Of a stretch of DNA of 64,000 nucleotides, positions 12,826 through 26,395 are shown in pieces. Where the stretch lies: assembly GCA_002245135.1 (NCBI GenBank), contig NGBS01000592.1:118564-182563 (forward strand), in the 5' to 3' direction. The position numbers and the translations under genes are program-made. This DNA comes from Proteromonas lacertae. Lineage: Eukaryota; Sar; Bigyra; Opalinata; Proteromonadidae. The notes below the pieces were generated by a model, which worked only from the letters and a program-made list of their open reading frames with translations, did not search any database and was not told the DNA's origin. The stretch's first letter is position 1; each line of letters opens with the position of its first letter.

Positions 12826-14051
12826 ATGGATTTGTGTGATGGTTCAAACTATTACAAAGGTCAAATCGATTCTAAAGAAATGCCTCAAAATGTATGAGTA
12901 ATAATGTGATTATATCTAGTTATCATTTTCAGATTCTGAATATTTAAACCATTTATTACATTCATTAGATCCTTATAATTCTGATGAATATTCGTATATC
13001 TATATATTCGAGATATTTAATTTTATGATTAATAGATTATCTACAGATGAATCAGGTGAAAACTTAGTATTTCAGATACATCTTCAATTAGCAGGAATGT
13101 CGGTTAAATTATCATCTATTATATGTTATCTATATTCCCATTCCTCATTAGATTATTTAAAATCATTAATAAACCAATGTAACTCACTTGAAAGTGAATT
13201 GGAAGAGACAAAAAAGAAATATGAAGAAATATCAGTATATTAAAAGAATGAATTATAATTATAGAATACATATAGATCAACCAAGAAACTATTAGATGAC
13301 TCAATAAAGAAAAAAGTGGAAAATGAAAGAATATTGATGATAAAATATATGAAATTATTAAATGAAAAGAAAGATAGTGTAGAAAGAATCAATAAAACTT
13401 CAGAAGAAGAAGATCGTATATTTAATATTAATTGATTGTTATTATTAAATAGAATATGAATCCTTATCTGAAGATAGTGATACAAATGTAGATCCTGATC
13501 CCATCCCATCAATAATAACATCATCATCACAAGAGTTATTATCATTATTAAATACCAATACAAATGTTCAGAAAAGAACTAGAAAATATATGCCTCCACC
13601 TCAACAACAACAACAACAACAGACAATCTCTGATAATATAAAGACATTAAAAGATTTAGAAGAATCACCTCCAAAGAAAAGAACTCGAATAAGAAAGAAT
13701 ATGAATAAAGAAATAGAAAAACAAAAAGAATATGATGAGAGTGAATTACTTTCTCAATTAGATAAGAAGGAGAGTAGTAGTAATAATAGTGTAGGTAGTA
13801 ATTATTCATCATTAATGAGTGAAGATGATACACAAGATGCTACACAGATAATTGCAGTTGAAAATAAACCATTAAGTGATGAAACTACTCAAAGTGTGGA
13901 AGGAATGTCGTTAAGTTCGTTACCAACTCAAGTGATTAGTGTTTCACAGAGTGGACCTCCTCCTAATAATGTTAATAGTAATTCAACTCAAGATAAGAAG
14001 AAATCGGGTGAAATAAGCCAAATACCTGAGGATCTATTTAGTTTATTGTGA
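12826..14051 (+). CDS. Probable XRCC4-like non-homologous end-joining factor
   Basis: About 376 residues from ATG 12826 across four exons (introns after PQN, EIS and EEED of 28, 30 and 37 nt). Reading in frame across a 30-nt intron before it adds upstream sequence (about 12729-12780) with no ATG I could find, so the true start is unresolved. The fold order matches XRCC4: a short beta-rich head (LCDGSNYYKGQIDSKE resembles the second-strand region), then a long coiled coil with ILMIKYMKLLNEKKDSVER, close to the XRCC4 stalk stretch RFILVLNEKK. A disordered acidic, Ser-rich tail has a Gln run and basic RTRIRK. XRCC4 bridges DNA ends with ligase IV. Identity is inferred from pattern only. Confidence 0.5.
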
Positions 14052-14164
14052 GATGTGCAATTGTTTTTTGTTCTATGAAAGAAATATTTGTTGAAAAAAT
14101 AGATAGGTTTGAATTATTAGTTTGATAGTTCAAAAAATATTCGTTTCATAAAAGTTGGTTTTTA

Positions 14165-16569
14165 ATGAATAAGACGAAGAGTTTATTATTTCCCGAATCA
14201 AATTATCTAAAAGTTAATAATTTGAGGAAAAGAATAGATTTAGCACTCAAAGAAACCTATAAGTACATAGATGAAAAAGAAAGTGAATTACAACCTGAGC
14301 TAAAGAATGAAACATTGCCACACCATGTAGAAGCCACTTTTGCAACATCAAATAGATGTATATTTTATGAGTGTTATTTAATAGCAATTCAAAGCACTTC
14401 TTATGGTAGCATGCCATGTGATCATATAAATCCAAAACCTAAAAAGCCAGCTGCTCTTTTTCAAACACCAGAAAGAATGGATTTAAGTAAGAAATTAAAC
14501 AAATCAAAATCTCAAACAATGACACCATTGAGAACACCACCAAAATCTCCAGCTAAAACTCCAATTCAATATGACAGATATAAATTCAGAAGTAAAAGAA
14601 ATAACCGAGGAAATGATCAAATTGATGGAATAAGTAGAAGATGGAAAAGGCAATTACTACATTTAACATTTATATTCGTATAATAAATACTAATAATATA
14701 ATTAAATAAAATAGTGGAAATTTACAACACAACACAGAATCAAAGCTAGAGAAAGTATAATCTCCTATTTAGACTGTAAAAACAAATACAATACAATGAG
14801 AAAACTATTTTTACAGTGGAAAATAAATACTAAAGAACATCGTTTAGAATTCAATAAAAAAAGTAATTTATATTATATGCAAAATCAATCTGAATTTAAA
14901 CAAAGATTTAATACTAAATATGATGTATTAAAGAAAGAATATAGAAGTGTATTAAATGAATTAGACAAAGAGAAATCTGAAAAAGATAGATATTACCGAT
15001 TAGCTGAGTATATTCAATTGGAAGTAGATGCTTTAGTAAAAGATAAAACAATTAATGCAATTAATCTAAATAAACTTGTATAATATTATTTATATTTTTA
15101 TATTTTTTATATCTATCTATATATAGAAAACGAATGAATTAGTTGTTACACTTGTTAATGCAGTTGATGATAATATCAATCGTCAAAAAATAGACACATT
15201 AAATGATGAAATTACGGATTATATTAACACCACATTTGACTTTATCAAAACAGCATTAGATGAATTATTAAATACAGATTATTACGATCCTTATCAATTA
15301 TTAAATCCATTTGAACTATCACAGTGTAGAATATGGAGTGAAAACCCAATAGAAGAAACAATGGAATATAAAGAACCTGATTCTCCATCTTCTACTTCTA
15401 CAAAATCATTTGATTTTAATGATATTTCTTCATCTTCTCCATCTCCTTCTAATTCTTCTTCTCCTTCTCCTACACATAATAAAAAGACACACACTCCGAT
15501 TGATACACCACGACATTCACATAAACAAAGTCATTCACGATGTCATACTCCTCGACACTTATATCCAACACCAATACCTAAATCTAAACTAAAGAAATTA
15601 TATTTTCCAAAAGCTTTGAATATGGAAAGTTATTATACAATCATAAATGATGAGAAAGTATGTATCAATACAAATATAGCGAATGGAATATTGAATGATT
15701 TGGCTGTTGATGATATATTATTGAGATGGTTTAATTTACATTTATTAAGATCAGGAAATGCTAAACCTACAATGGGTTTAATTGGTGGTTCAATAAATGA
15801 ATCTTTACCGAATTATGCATATTTATTGTGTGAATTAAGACATAAACTGTCAAGTATATTATATTAATAATTTATATATTCTATTTTAGAAAGATTAATT
15901 CATTCTTTAAAACAATTTCAAAAAGATGATGTATATAAATCCGAACTAGTTTCAAACATCTTAAGAATCTCCATCAAAGAAACAGATAGTGATGTAATTA
16001 AGATGTTTAGAAATGAATCACTAATCAATGGTGAACCGTATGTACATAGAATATTTGTAGGTGAATTATTTTCTCATTTTCCAAGTCTTTTAAGAATTCA
16101 TAGACAAGAATTGTCATTATATGAAAAATATCATAAATCACTTGTATATATATATTATTATTTATATTAATAGAATGAATGGCAATATCTTCAGTCAGCT
16201 AAAGAACAACTCGAGGAAGCTCATAGAAAATTGAGATTCTTAGCAACTCAATTGGCTGTAGAACCTAACAATCCTTTATTCAAAAAAGAAGAGAAATATT
16301 GGCAAGAAAAGAGAGATAATTATTATATGAGGTTGAATAAGATGTGTGCTGAGATTTTGTCAATTCAAAGAACGTATTTGACAGTGAAGAAGTATGCAAT
16401 CGTTGGGAATGATATGATGGAGGAATTATTGATGAAAGTGAAGAGTGATAGTTTGAAGACGTTGTATACTATCTTAACTAGAAAAGAAGAAAGTGGATTC
16501 TATAAGGATGTATCAACACAGACAAATGATATAAATGTTTCTCAACTCAATATTAAAAAGGTAGCATAA
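14165..16569 (+). CDS. CH-like domain and coiled-coil protein, possibly cytoskeletal
   Basis: Exons chain in frame from ATG 14165; introns near 14675, 15080, 15865 and 16140 are all GTATAT...TAG. The N-terminus has Thr/Pro-rich basic repeats (TPLRTPPKSPAKTP). A Trp-spaced helical stretch follows (MRKLFLQWKINTKEHRLEF, reminiscent of Sfi1-type centrin-binding repeats), then coiled coil, then a Ser/Pro/His-rich linker. A segment at about 15690-15830 (DDILLRWFNLHLLRSGN, later PNYAYLLCELRH) resembles a fimbrin-type calponin-homology domain. The C-terminus is a long coiled coil with WQYLQSAKEQLEEAHRKL. A basal-body or axonemal role would fit but is inference. I do not recognise the family. Confidence 0.55.
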
Positions 16570-16763
16570 TTTAAATTTTATGTACATAATTTCAATTTTT
16601 GTTATATATAAGGAATTTCAAGTTTAAATAAGCATAATTGAAGAGAAGAAAAATAGAATAAGTAATAACGGATATATTTTCATAATCTTTTCTATTTTTC
16701 TAAATGGGATTATTTTGGAAAGTATAATTATTAATTTATGCTAATATGATCTAGTTTGTTGAA

Positions 16764-18360
16764 ATGACTGTAATTGCTCAACCAGCATGGCTAGAAAGCA
16801 TATTGATGAAGTATTCTAGTCTTTTTCACTTACCTTTTGACCAAGTATTCATTATTATATTTTGATAATAGGTGAAATTGCTATTGGTTATATTGTTATC
16901 TTACCCTTTGGCATATTTTCACTCCAAGATGAGTTGCAGTCCATTAAAACATTTCATATCATTTTTAGTTGGGATATTGTTTTTACAGTTCATAGTTGGT
17001 TCAGAGTATACCCAATCATTTATAATTTTCAAAATTATAGATATGTTCATGCAATAATCATGACAGTCATAGCTTATATATGCTTAGTGTTCCCTTACAA
17101 ACGTAGTCCAAATGTTGTATTTGTAGCAGCTATGCTTTACCTATTCGGAATTCACTTATATCGTTACATATATGATTTTGGATCTTATAGAATAGATGTA
17201 AGTGGAACAATCATGATATTAGTTATAAAAGTCTCTTCAATTGCTTACAATTATTTAGATGGAACAATTCATTTCAATGAAACTAATCAAAAAGCAAAAG
17301 AAGGAGGTAAAAAGAATGTAGAGTATATTAGGAAGAGCAGAATATGCAATTTCTAAAATGCCATCTCCAGTTGAATATTTTGGATATATGTTTTATTTTC
17401 CTCAAATTATAGCTGGTCCATCCTGTGAATATAAAGGTATATATATATATATATATTATTTTTATTTTTATTATAGTATATATGAGAGCAATGGAACATG
17501 ATTATAAAAATAGACAAATACCTCCAAGATCAGAAGCTGTAATAAAATGCATATTATTTTCATTAGTTGGAGCTGTAATGTATTTACTTGGAGGATTATA
17601 TTATCCAACTTCCAAATTAATAGATTCTGATTTCTTAAAGAATTCATCTTATTTAGAATATGTTTTATTTTTGAATTTAGCTGCAACATTTATTAGAGGT
17701 AAGATATTATTTCTGTTGGTATTTATCCAGTGGTGCTTGTATAATGGGAGGATTGGGATATGAATATGAAGAAAACGATAAAAATTTAAATGGAAATTGG
17801 AATTATATAATAAACTGTGATATGGTAAATTTAGAAATATCAACCAGTCTTAGAGATGTAACAAGATTATGGAATATGACAACTCAGAATTGGTTAAGTC
17901 ATTATGTTTATAGTAGAACTAATAACAGTATGGTGGCTGTATATGTTTCATCAGCTATGTGGCATGGGTTTTATTTTGGTTATTATTTATTCTTTATTAG
18001 TGCTGGTGTTGGACAATTTGTTGAAAGAAGTATTTTATATATTTTTTTTATTTATTTATTTATTTATAAATAGTTCGTTTCAGAAAAATATATCCAAGAT
18101 GTAAAGATAATAAAGTGTTGTTATATGTTTATAATATCTATGGATGGTTTAGATCTGTATTGTTTATTAATTACCTATGTTCATCCTTTGTTGTATATAT
18201 ATATAACAATTATATGTATTATGTATTTTAGTTATTGACAATTCCAGCATCTCATTTGGTGTTTAGAAAGTTATATTATTATTTCCATATCATTGTATTA
18301 ATTGAATATATAGTTTTATCATTCATACCTAATGTTAGAAAAGAAAAGAAAGTTGAATAA
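16764..18360 (+). CDS. MBOAT-family lysophospholipid acyltransferase
   Basis: About 455 residues, polytopic. MBOAT enzymes in the ER transfer acyl chains from acyl-CoA to lysophospholipids. Diagnostic features: YGD-like GSYRIDVSGTIMILVIK; MPSPVEYFGYMFYFPQIIAGP; the conserved Asn region RDVTRLWNMTTQNWLSHYVY; and the catalytic His in SSAMWHGFYFGYYLFF. Introns read cleanly at GSE/YVHAI (35 nt, GTATAC donor), KEG/GRAEY (25 nt), CEYK/VYMRA, VER/IRFRK and CSSF/LLTIP. Between FLNLAATFIRG and YYFCWYLSSGAC the frame changes by one base. Either a 19-nt intron (17662-17680) or a one-base error near 17700-17710 would explain it. The order and spacing of motifs fit the LPCAT/LPLAT branch; the exact substrate cannot be told. 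Confidence 0.85.
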
Positions 18361-18497
18361 CCAAGATTAATTACATATTATTTTTATTTTTTTAAAGTAT
18401 TTGTATTGCACAATTATAAATAATCCATTAAAAGAAAAAACAAACCAAAAATATATATTATACAAATAAATAACAAGTATGTTATAAATATCAGGAA

Positions 18498-19066
18498 TTA
18501 ATGTCTTTTAACAATAGTAACTTGAGGAATTGGACTTTTATTTTTATGCATTTTATATGAAATATCTATAGGTGGTTGATTTTGGAAAGATTTATCACAG
18601 CATTCTAACAAATACTTTCTTAATTCTGCATCTTTTGTTAAAACCTCATTTATTCGATCTACAAGTGGAATTACCGGCTCTTGCTTCTTTGGCTTTGATC
18701 TAGACTTTTCAGATACCGTAGATCTTACACTAGAGTTCATTACTCTCATTCTCACTGTTTGTTGAAATTCCTCTAACTAAAAAATATATATGCTACATTT
18801 TTATGCTTCTTTTTGTTTAGCTTCTCTTGTCAATCGACTAGTTTCAGCCAATTTCTTTGCACTAAGAATTGGGTTTTCTGGTTGATAACTAGATGTTGCT
18901 CTTGGTATGTATGCTGGAACTGGACCACTACTCTCGGTTCTATACACTCCTTTTGAATTCTTTGGTATTGAAACTATTACAATGAATTATTAATCTATAT
19001 ACTGTAACTTGGTGCTAAGGTGTGTCTTTCTATACTAATATTTGATATAAAATTATTTCCTAACAT
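18498..19066 (-). CDS. Small unrecognised basic protein
   Basis: About 160 residues in three exons, ATG 19066 to TAA 18498. Exon 1 (MLGNNFISNISIERHTLAPS) joins SIPKNSKGVYRTESSGPVPA across a 29-nt intron. The second junction, between EAKQKE and LEEFQQT, works in frame only with a GC-AG intron (18777-18806). The protein is Ser/Lys-rich in the middle, with a helical C-terminal part (INEVLTKDAELRKYLLECC). The PVPAYIP and YQPENPIL stretches look like short linear motifs of a scaffold. No family recognised. Confidence 0.5.
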
Positions 19067-19161
19067 GTGAAAAAATGAATTTTGTATTTAAAAAAATTCA
19101 AATTTAAAAGAATTGATTGGTTAGATTCTAGAATGAAATTACTATCAAATATCAGCTAATT

Positions 19162-19634
19162 ATGACTTCAATTTTGATAGTATTGGGAACAACCTCTCTG
19201 TTGGACAATCCAGAATCTATATCCAGCATCACATGTTCTGCAAAATTTGTTTGCATTAGTATAATTTATTTTTATAACTCATTTCATTATCTATTTAACA
19301 AATGATAATGAGCAAACTCCAAAGAAACGTAACTATCCTGTAATAGAAGAAGTTGTCATAAGAAGGCTTCAAGAAATCACTTTTTTGTTTCAATAAATGT
19401 TATAAAATTTTATATTTCAGAGGATGATCTTTTATCGAAAATTAGTTTTATTGAAAGACAAATATCAAGATACTATTCACAGAAAGATAAATACACGTAG
19501 TAAAATAAATAATATATTTTGTCAAAATATCAAGCATATATTCAATTCAACAAGTCAATGAACATGAATCTAGTAAAAAATCTCAAAAGAATGTAAGTAT
19601 AAAGAATTTGGAGACAGATCCAATATCTGAGTAA
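19162..19634 (+). CDS. Possible small multi-exon gene, unrecognised
   Basis: A chain of short exons can be read in frame from ATG 19162 (MTSILI, then NLYPASHVLQNLFAL) through QTPKKRNYPVIEEVVIRRLQ and DDLLSKISFIERQISRYYSQ to IYSIQQVNEHESSKK and the TAA at 19632-19634. Two of the acceptor sites are weak (ending GAG or AAG rather than TAG), so the model is uncertain. Codon use and the helical, charged composition look coding. Roughly 110 residues; function unknown. Confidence 0.4.
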
Positions 19635-19684
19635 GTTTGTATAATGGTTCGAGTATATCACATAGTTTATCTAGAATAACATAT

Positions 19685-19723
19685 GTCGCGCGATAAAGAA
19701 ATTTGCGCGATAAAGGAAGTAAT
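19685..19723 (+). repeat. Solo copy of the CGCGATAAAG double motif
   Basis: A 39-bp segment with CGCGATAAAG twice in direct orientation, 18 bp apart, followed by GAAGTAAT. The same segment recurs at 20137-20177 inside the hairpin element, with one substitution and one extra CG. No terminal inverted repeats are visible around this copy, so it may be a decayed relic of the same element. Confidence 0.55.
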
Positions 19724-20097
19724 TGTTTATATTTAGATCTAATATAATATAATTGTTAATGTCATTACGCTATGCATGAATATATAATCATTTTGTCTTA
19801 AAATAGTCATATACAATAGTTTTGTTCAATTATTCATAAATATTCACTTCATTTTTATTGCATATATCACTGGAAGAAATTGAAATAAATAGTTCTTTGA
19901 TGATATGATTAAAAAATAAAATATTGGCTTGAAGAAGGCTTGAACGTATTTTCTTTTTTCTTTAATATTTCTTTAAAGGGTGCTATATATTCATCAATAT
20001 GTTAATGAGACATATATGTTAATATATTCTAGCAATTTAAATAATAAAATAATTACAAAGATTAATAATAGATGATAAATTCAACATTTGTAATTTA

Positions 20098-20254
20098 TTA
20101 AACAAAATAATGTTATATTTATTTTTACTCGGCCTTGTCGCGCGCGATAAAGAAATTTGCGCGGTAAAGGAAGTAATAAGTTTCCATTAAAGTTAATATG
20201 TTAATACTTATTTAGAAGGCCGAGTAAATATAAATATAACATTATTTTGTCTAA
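20098..20254. mobile_element. 157-bp MITE-like hairpin element
   Basis: Terminal inverted repeats of about 39 bp enclose the element: 20098-20136 reads TTAAACAAAATAATGTTATA onward to CGGCCTT, and its reverse complement appears at 20216-20254 with two mismatches. The inner 34 bp have one mismatch. The interior starts with the CGCGATAAAG double motif and has no coding capacity. A long palindrome ending in GC-rich GGCC next to repeated protein-binding-like motifs is typical of non-autonomous DNA transposons. I could not identify a clear target-site duplication or a matching transposase in the window. Confidence 0.6.
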
Positions 20255-20541
20255 TTTTGTTGATAACAACTAATTCATAAAAACCTGTAATGAATACTTT
20301 CCGACTTAATATTTCTTTCATTAAACACTATCTTAGCCTTAATAAGCATATATAAAATAATATTTATCCTATTTTAACTTTATAATGATGTGTTTAGTAT
20401 TTTATCAGTAATAACGAGTTAATTTTACTAAGATTAGGTATTATTTTTATTATAGAAGAATAAATATATTCAATTAGACAACCTCACACAACACATTAAT
20501 AAAACAATATCACAATTATAAGTGTTTGAAAATATAAATCT

Positions 20542-23208
<2,667 letters not shown>

Positions 23209-23300
23209 TGATTATAAATACTCTGTTAACCAAAAAACAACAAAATTAAAATCCAATTACAATACACTCCAATACAGTTGTATTTAATTGTCTTGCTCAA

Positions 23301-24719
23301 ATGTTGAAATTAAACCATATATACAAATCAATTTCTCATGCAACTACATATGAAGCATTATCAAAGACATTTAGTACAAAATCCAAAAATGTTAACGAAA
23401 TTTTTGAAAAACTCGAATTAAAGAAAGTACCAATATACAATTATGAGAAGGAATGTGGTGATGTTGAGGTAGGGATTGAATGTAGAAGATTGAAATTAGC
23501 AAAAAATGGATGTATATATAACTCTTTTGTATTTATGTTTTATTATTAAATAGGCAATATAGCTAATGTTCCGTATAAGAATATAAACAGTAAAGAATTT
23601 TATGAATCCGTGAATGGTCATAATTGTGAGAATATAATTGGCTATTCTGTCGTTCCAATCGGAGTAATAGGACCATTATTAATCAATAATGAATATTATC
23701 ATATTCCAATCTCCACAACAGAGGGTGCTTTAATAGCTAGTGCAAATCGTGGAGCTTCTATAATCAATAAATGCGGAGGAGTAAAAAGTATAATCACAAG
23801 AGAAGGAATGACCAGAGCTCCAGTTATACAGTGTAAATCATTGAATCAATTGTTAGAAATACAGAAATATTGTTTATCGAAAGAAGGATTAGAAGAATTA
23901 AAAATAGAATTTAGTAAATGTACAAGTCATGGTTATCTAAAATCAATTGAAACAATATCTGAAGATAGAAATATTCATATTCGAATGAGATGTTTTACAG
24001 GTGATGCGATGGGAATGAATATGGTAACAAAAGGATCGAAATTTGTAACAGATAAAATAATCAATAAATTTAAAGGATGTAAATTGATTAGTTTAAGTGG
24101 TAATATGTATATAATAATAATAATATTATTATTATTATAGTTGTACAGATAAAAAATCATCAGCTGCGAATTGGTTATTGGGAAGAGGATATAGTGTTAT
24201 CAGTGAAGTAACAGCGAATAGTGAAATATTATGTAAATTATTACATATAAAAAGTATAAAAGACTTAATAAATATAAATACAATAAAGAATCTAAAAGGC
24301 TCTAGTTTAAGTGGAACAATAGGTGGAAATAATGCTCAAGCAGCGAATTATGTAGCTGGAATATTTTTATCGACAGGTCAGGATTTAGGTCAAGTAATAG
24401 AAAGTAGTAATTGTATAACATCGATAAGTGAAGAAGAAGAAGATATAAATGGAAATAAAGAATGTCGAATCTCTTGTTCAATGCCCAGTATCGAAGTAGG
24501 AACAGTAGGAGGAGGTAGTAGATTATTGTCTCAACGTGGTTGTTTAGAAATGTTAAATATATGTGGAAGTAGTAAGATCTCAGGTGAAAATCCACGAAGA
24601 TTAGCTAAGATAGTATGTAGTAGTGTATTATGTGGTGAAATCTCTTTACTTGGTTCACTTTGTGCAAATGATTTAGTTGAAGCACATATGATTCATGGTA
24701 GAAATGAAAAGAAGAAGTA
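23301..24719 (+). CDS. 3-hydroxy-3-methylglutaryl-CoA reductase, soluble class I
   Basis: About 447 residues in three exons (introns at about 23512-23553 and 24108-24140). It reduces HMG-CoA to mevalonate with NADPH, the key step of isoprenoid synthesis. Class I features: ENIIGYSVVPIGVIGPLLIN; STTEGALIASANRG (catalytic Glu); the cofactor segment GDAMGMNMVTKG; CTDKKSSAANW (catalytic Lys); SGTIGGNNAQAANYVAGIFL; TGQDLGQ (catalytic Asp); and C-terminal AHMIHGR with the catalytic His. There is no sterol-sensing membrane domain, so the enzyme should be soluble, as in several protists. The N-terminal about 75 residues act as the dimer arm (LELKKVPIYNYE). Confidence 0.95.
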
Positions 24720-24999
24720 ATAAATAAATATAATGTTTTGTTGTTGGTTTTGCTTTATTCTAATAGAGATGATCTTTTTTCTTCTATTATACTTTCTGAA
24801 GTAAAAAAGAGTAGTAATACATTTGTTAAAAGATGTTTTAAGAACTATTTTTAAATAAACACTATTAAATTTATTTTTTGCGTGTTTACTATTGTATATA
24901 ACACATTTATTTAATAAAATGATTATCATATATGAATATTTTTCAAAATCAAAATTATTTTTAAAAATTATCCGTTTCAAATTAATCGTTTTTTTTTCA

Positions 25000-26044
25000 A
25001 TGAATATTAATCAAACAAGTCCTATTCATTATAATAATTATGACACATTGTCTTCAACTGGTAAGACTACACTGATGTGCGACTTTGGCACTTCAGATAA
25101 ACAGTTTAACAAAAAAGATCGACATGTAGTAATTCACCAAGTACCTCCAACCCGAACATCAATGCCAAGAATCAATACCCCAAACAAAACTCAACGAAAA
25201 TCTATAGCTCATCGAAGTAGGCCTCATACTACAATTGGTCCAGTAATATTTGATCCTTCATCAACATTTTTTAAGTATAAATGAATTGTAATAATTTAAT
25301 AGAGCTTCACTTCCTTGTGGTGAACATACAACATTAGGTATGGCTTATATGGCTGGTCAAGATCCAACATTCTATGAAGAAGATCCTCGTAACTTAACCA
25401 CCACTAGACCAATAACAACGATGGGAGTTCGAGATAAATATGAAGAATTTGCTCGATATTCCAAATTTGAACCAATCGATGATAATACTCGCCGACGTAG
25501 AATTGATTGGAATGAAATTCAACAGAATCATGATACAGAAATATACAGACAATCGTTATCTGACACAATAGCGTTAGATTATTATGATCCTTCCATATCT
25601 AATCCATATAACATTGCATTAGAAAGAAATGAAGAAATGCAACATAAAAAGATAGGTATTGAAATAAAAAAGAAACACGATGATAAATCTCAAAATCACA
25701 AAACAAATTTAGTTCCAGTTTCACAATGGATTGCTGCACATACACGAAACCAAATAAAAGACACAATTGAAAAGAGAAAAGAGCAAACAAGAATAGAACA
25801 AGAGAGATTAAAACGATTGGAGGATAGACAGATGGAATTAATATCTCAACATCAAGCTGCTATGCAGAAGAAAAAAGAAGATGAAGAAGCTGAAGCTAAA
25901 AGGAAAGAAGATGAGAAGAATGCAAAGAAAGAAGCGAAATTACAAAAGAAACTGGAAAAATTAACGCCATGGCAAAGAGAAGATTATTTGAAGAAATTAA
26001 GAGCAAGAGAAGCAAAGAGAGCTGCTGCCAAAGCATTAGGTTAG
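25000..26044 (+). CDS. Unrecognised basic coiled-coil protein
   Basis: About 338 residues in two exons; a 28-nt intron near 25276 joins STFFK to ASLPCGEHTTLGMAYMAGQD in frame. The first third is disordered with short Tyr/Asn-rich and Arg/Pro stretches. The middle is rich in Asp, Tyr, Arg (DNTRRRRIDWNEI, LDYYDPSISNPYNIALE). From about residue 210 on it is a continuous charged coiled coil (RIEQERLKRLEDRQMELIS, ending LKKLRAREAKRAAAKALG). Such a layout is common in axonemal or microtubule-lumen proteins, but no family signature is recognised. Confidence 0.7.
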
Positions 26045-26395
26045 GAAAATATAATATAATTTAGATATTATTGATGTTTTTTGATTATTACCATTTCCCC
26101 CCAAATAACATCAAATATATTTGCATATTATTAAAAAAAACTTTCTTTTCACAACAAAAGCAACAATCTCTATATAATGTTAGATTTAGTAGTTATATAG
26201 AATATATAATAGTATATTGTATATAGATAAAATAATAAATCTTTAATATAGATAATATAGCAGTGTTAGCATCTCATTTTGTCTTTAAATATGACAAAAA
26301 GATCTCAAATCTGCATATTTCAATGAATATAAAATATAAATATATAGAATACTTTTAAAATAAAAACAAAAAAAGATAGATTGTAAAAACAAAAA
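26045..26395. other. Intergenic spacer between convergent genes
   Basis: About 350 bases of AT-rich sequence between two convergent stop codons. It holds both 3' ends. No repeat, RNA gene or coding exon is seen. Confidence 0.6.

Larger units (their letters stand above)
19635..20541. other. Gene-poor island with repeat elements
   Basis: About 900 bases between the small plus-strand gene and the MCM3 stop. No coding exon is seen. It contains two copies of a CGCGATAAAG-rich motif, unusually GC-rich for this genome, one of them inside a hairpin element described separately. The rest is AT-rich. Confidence 0.6.
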
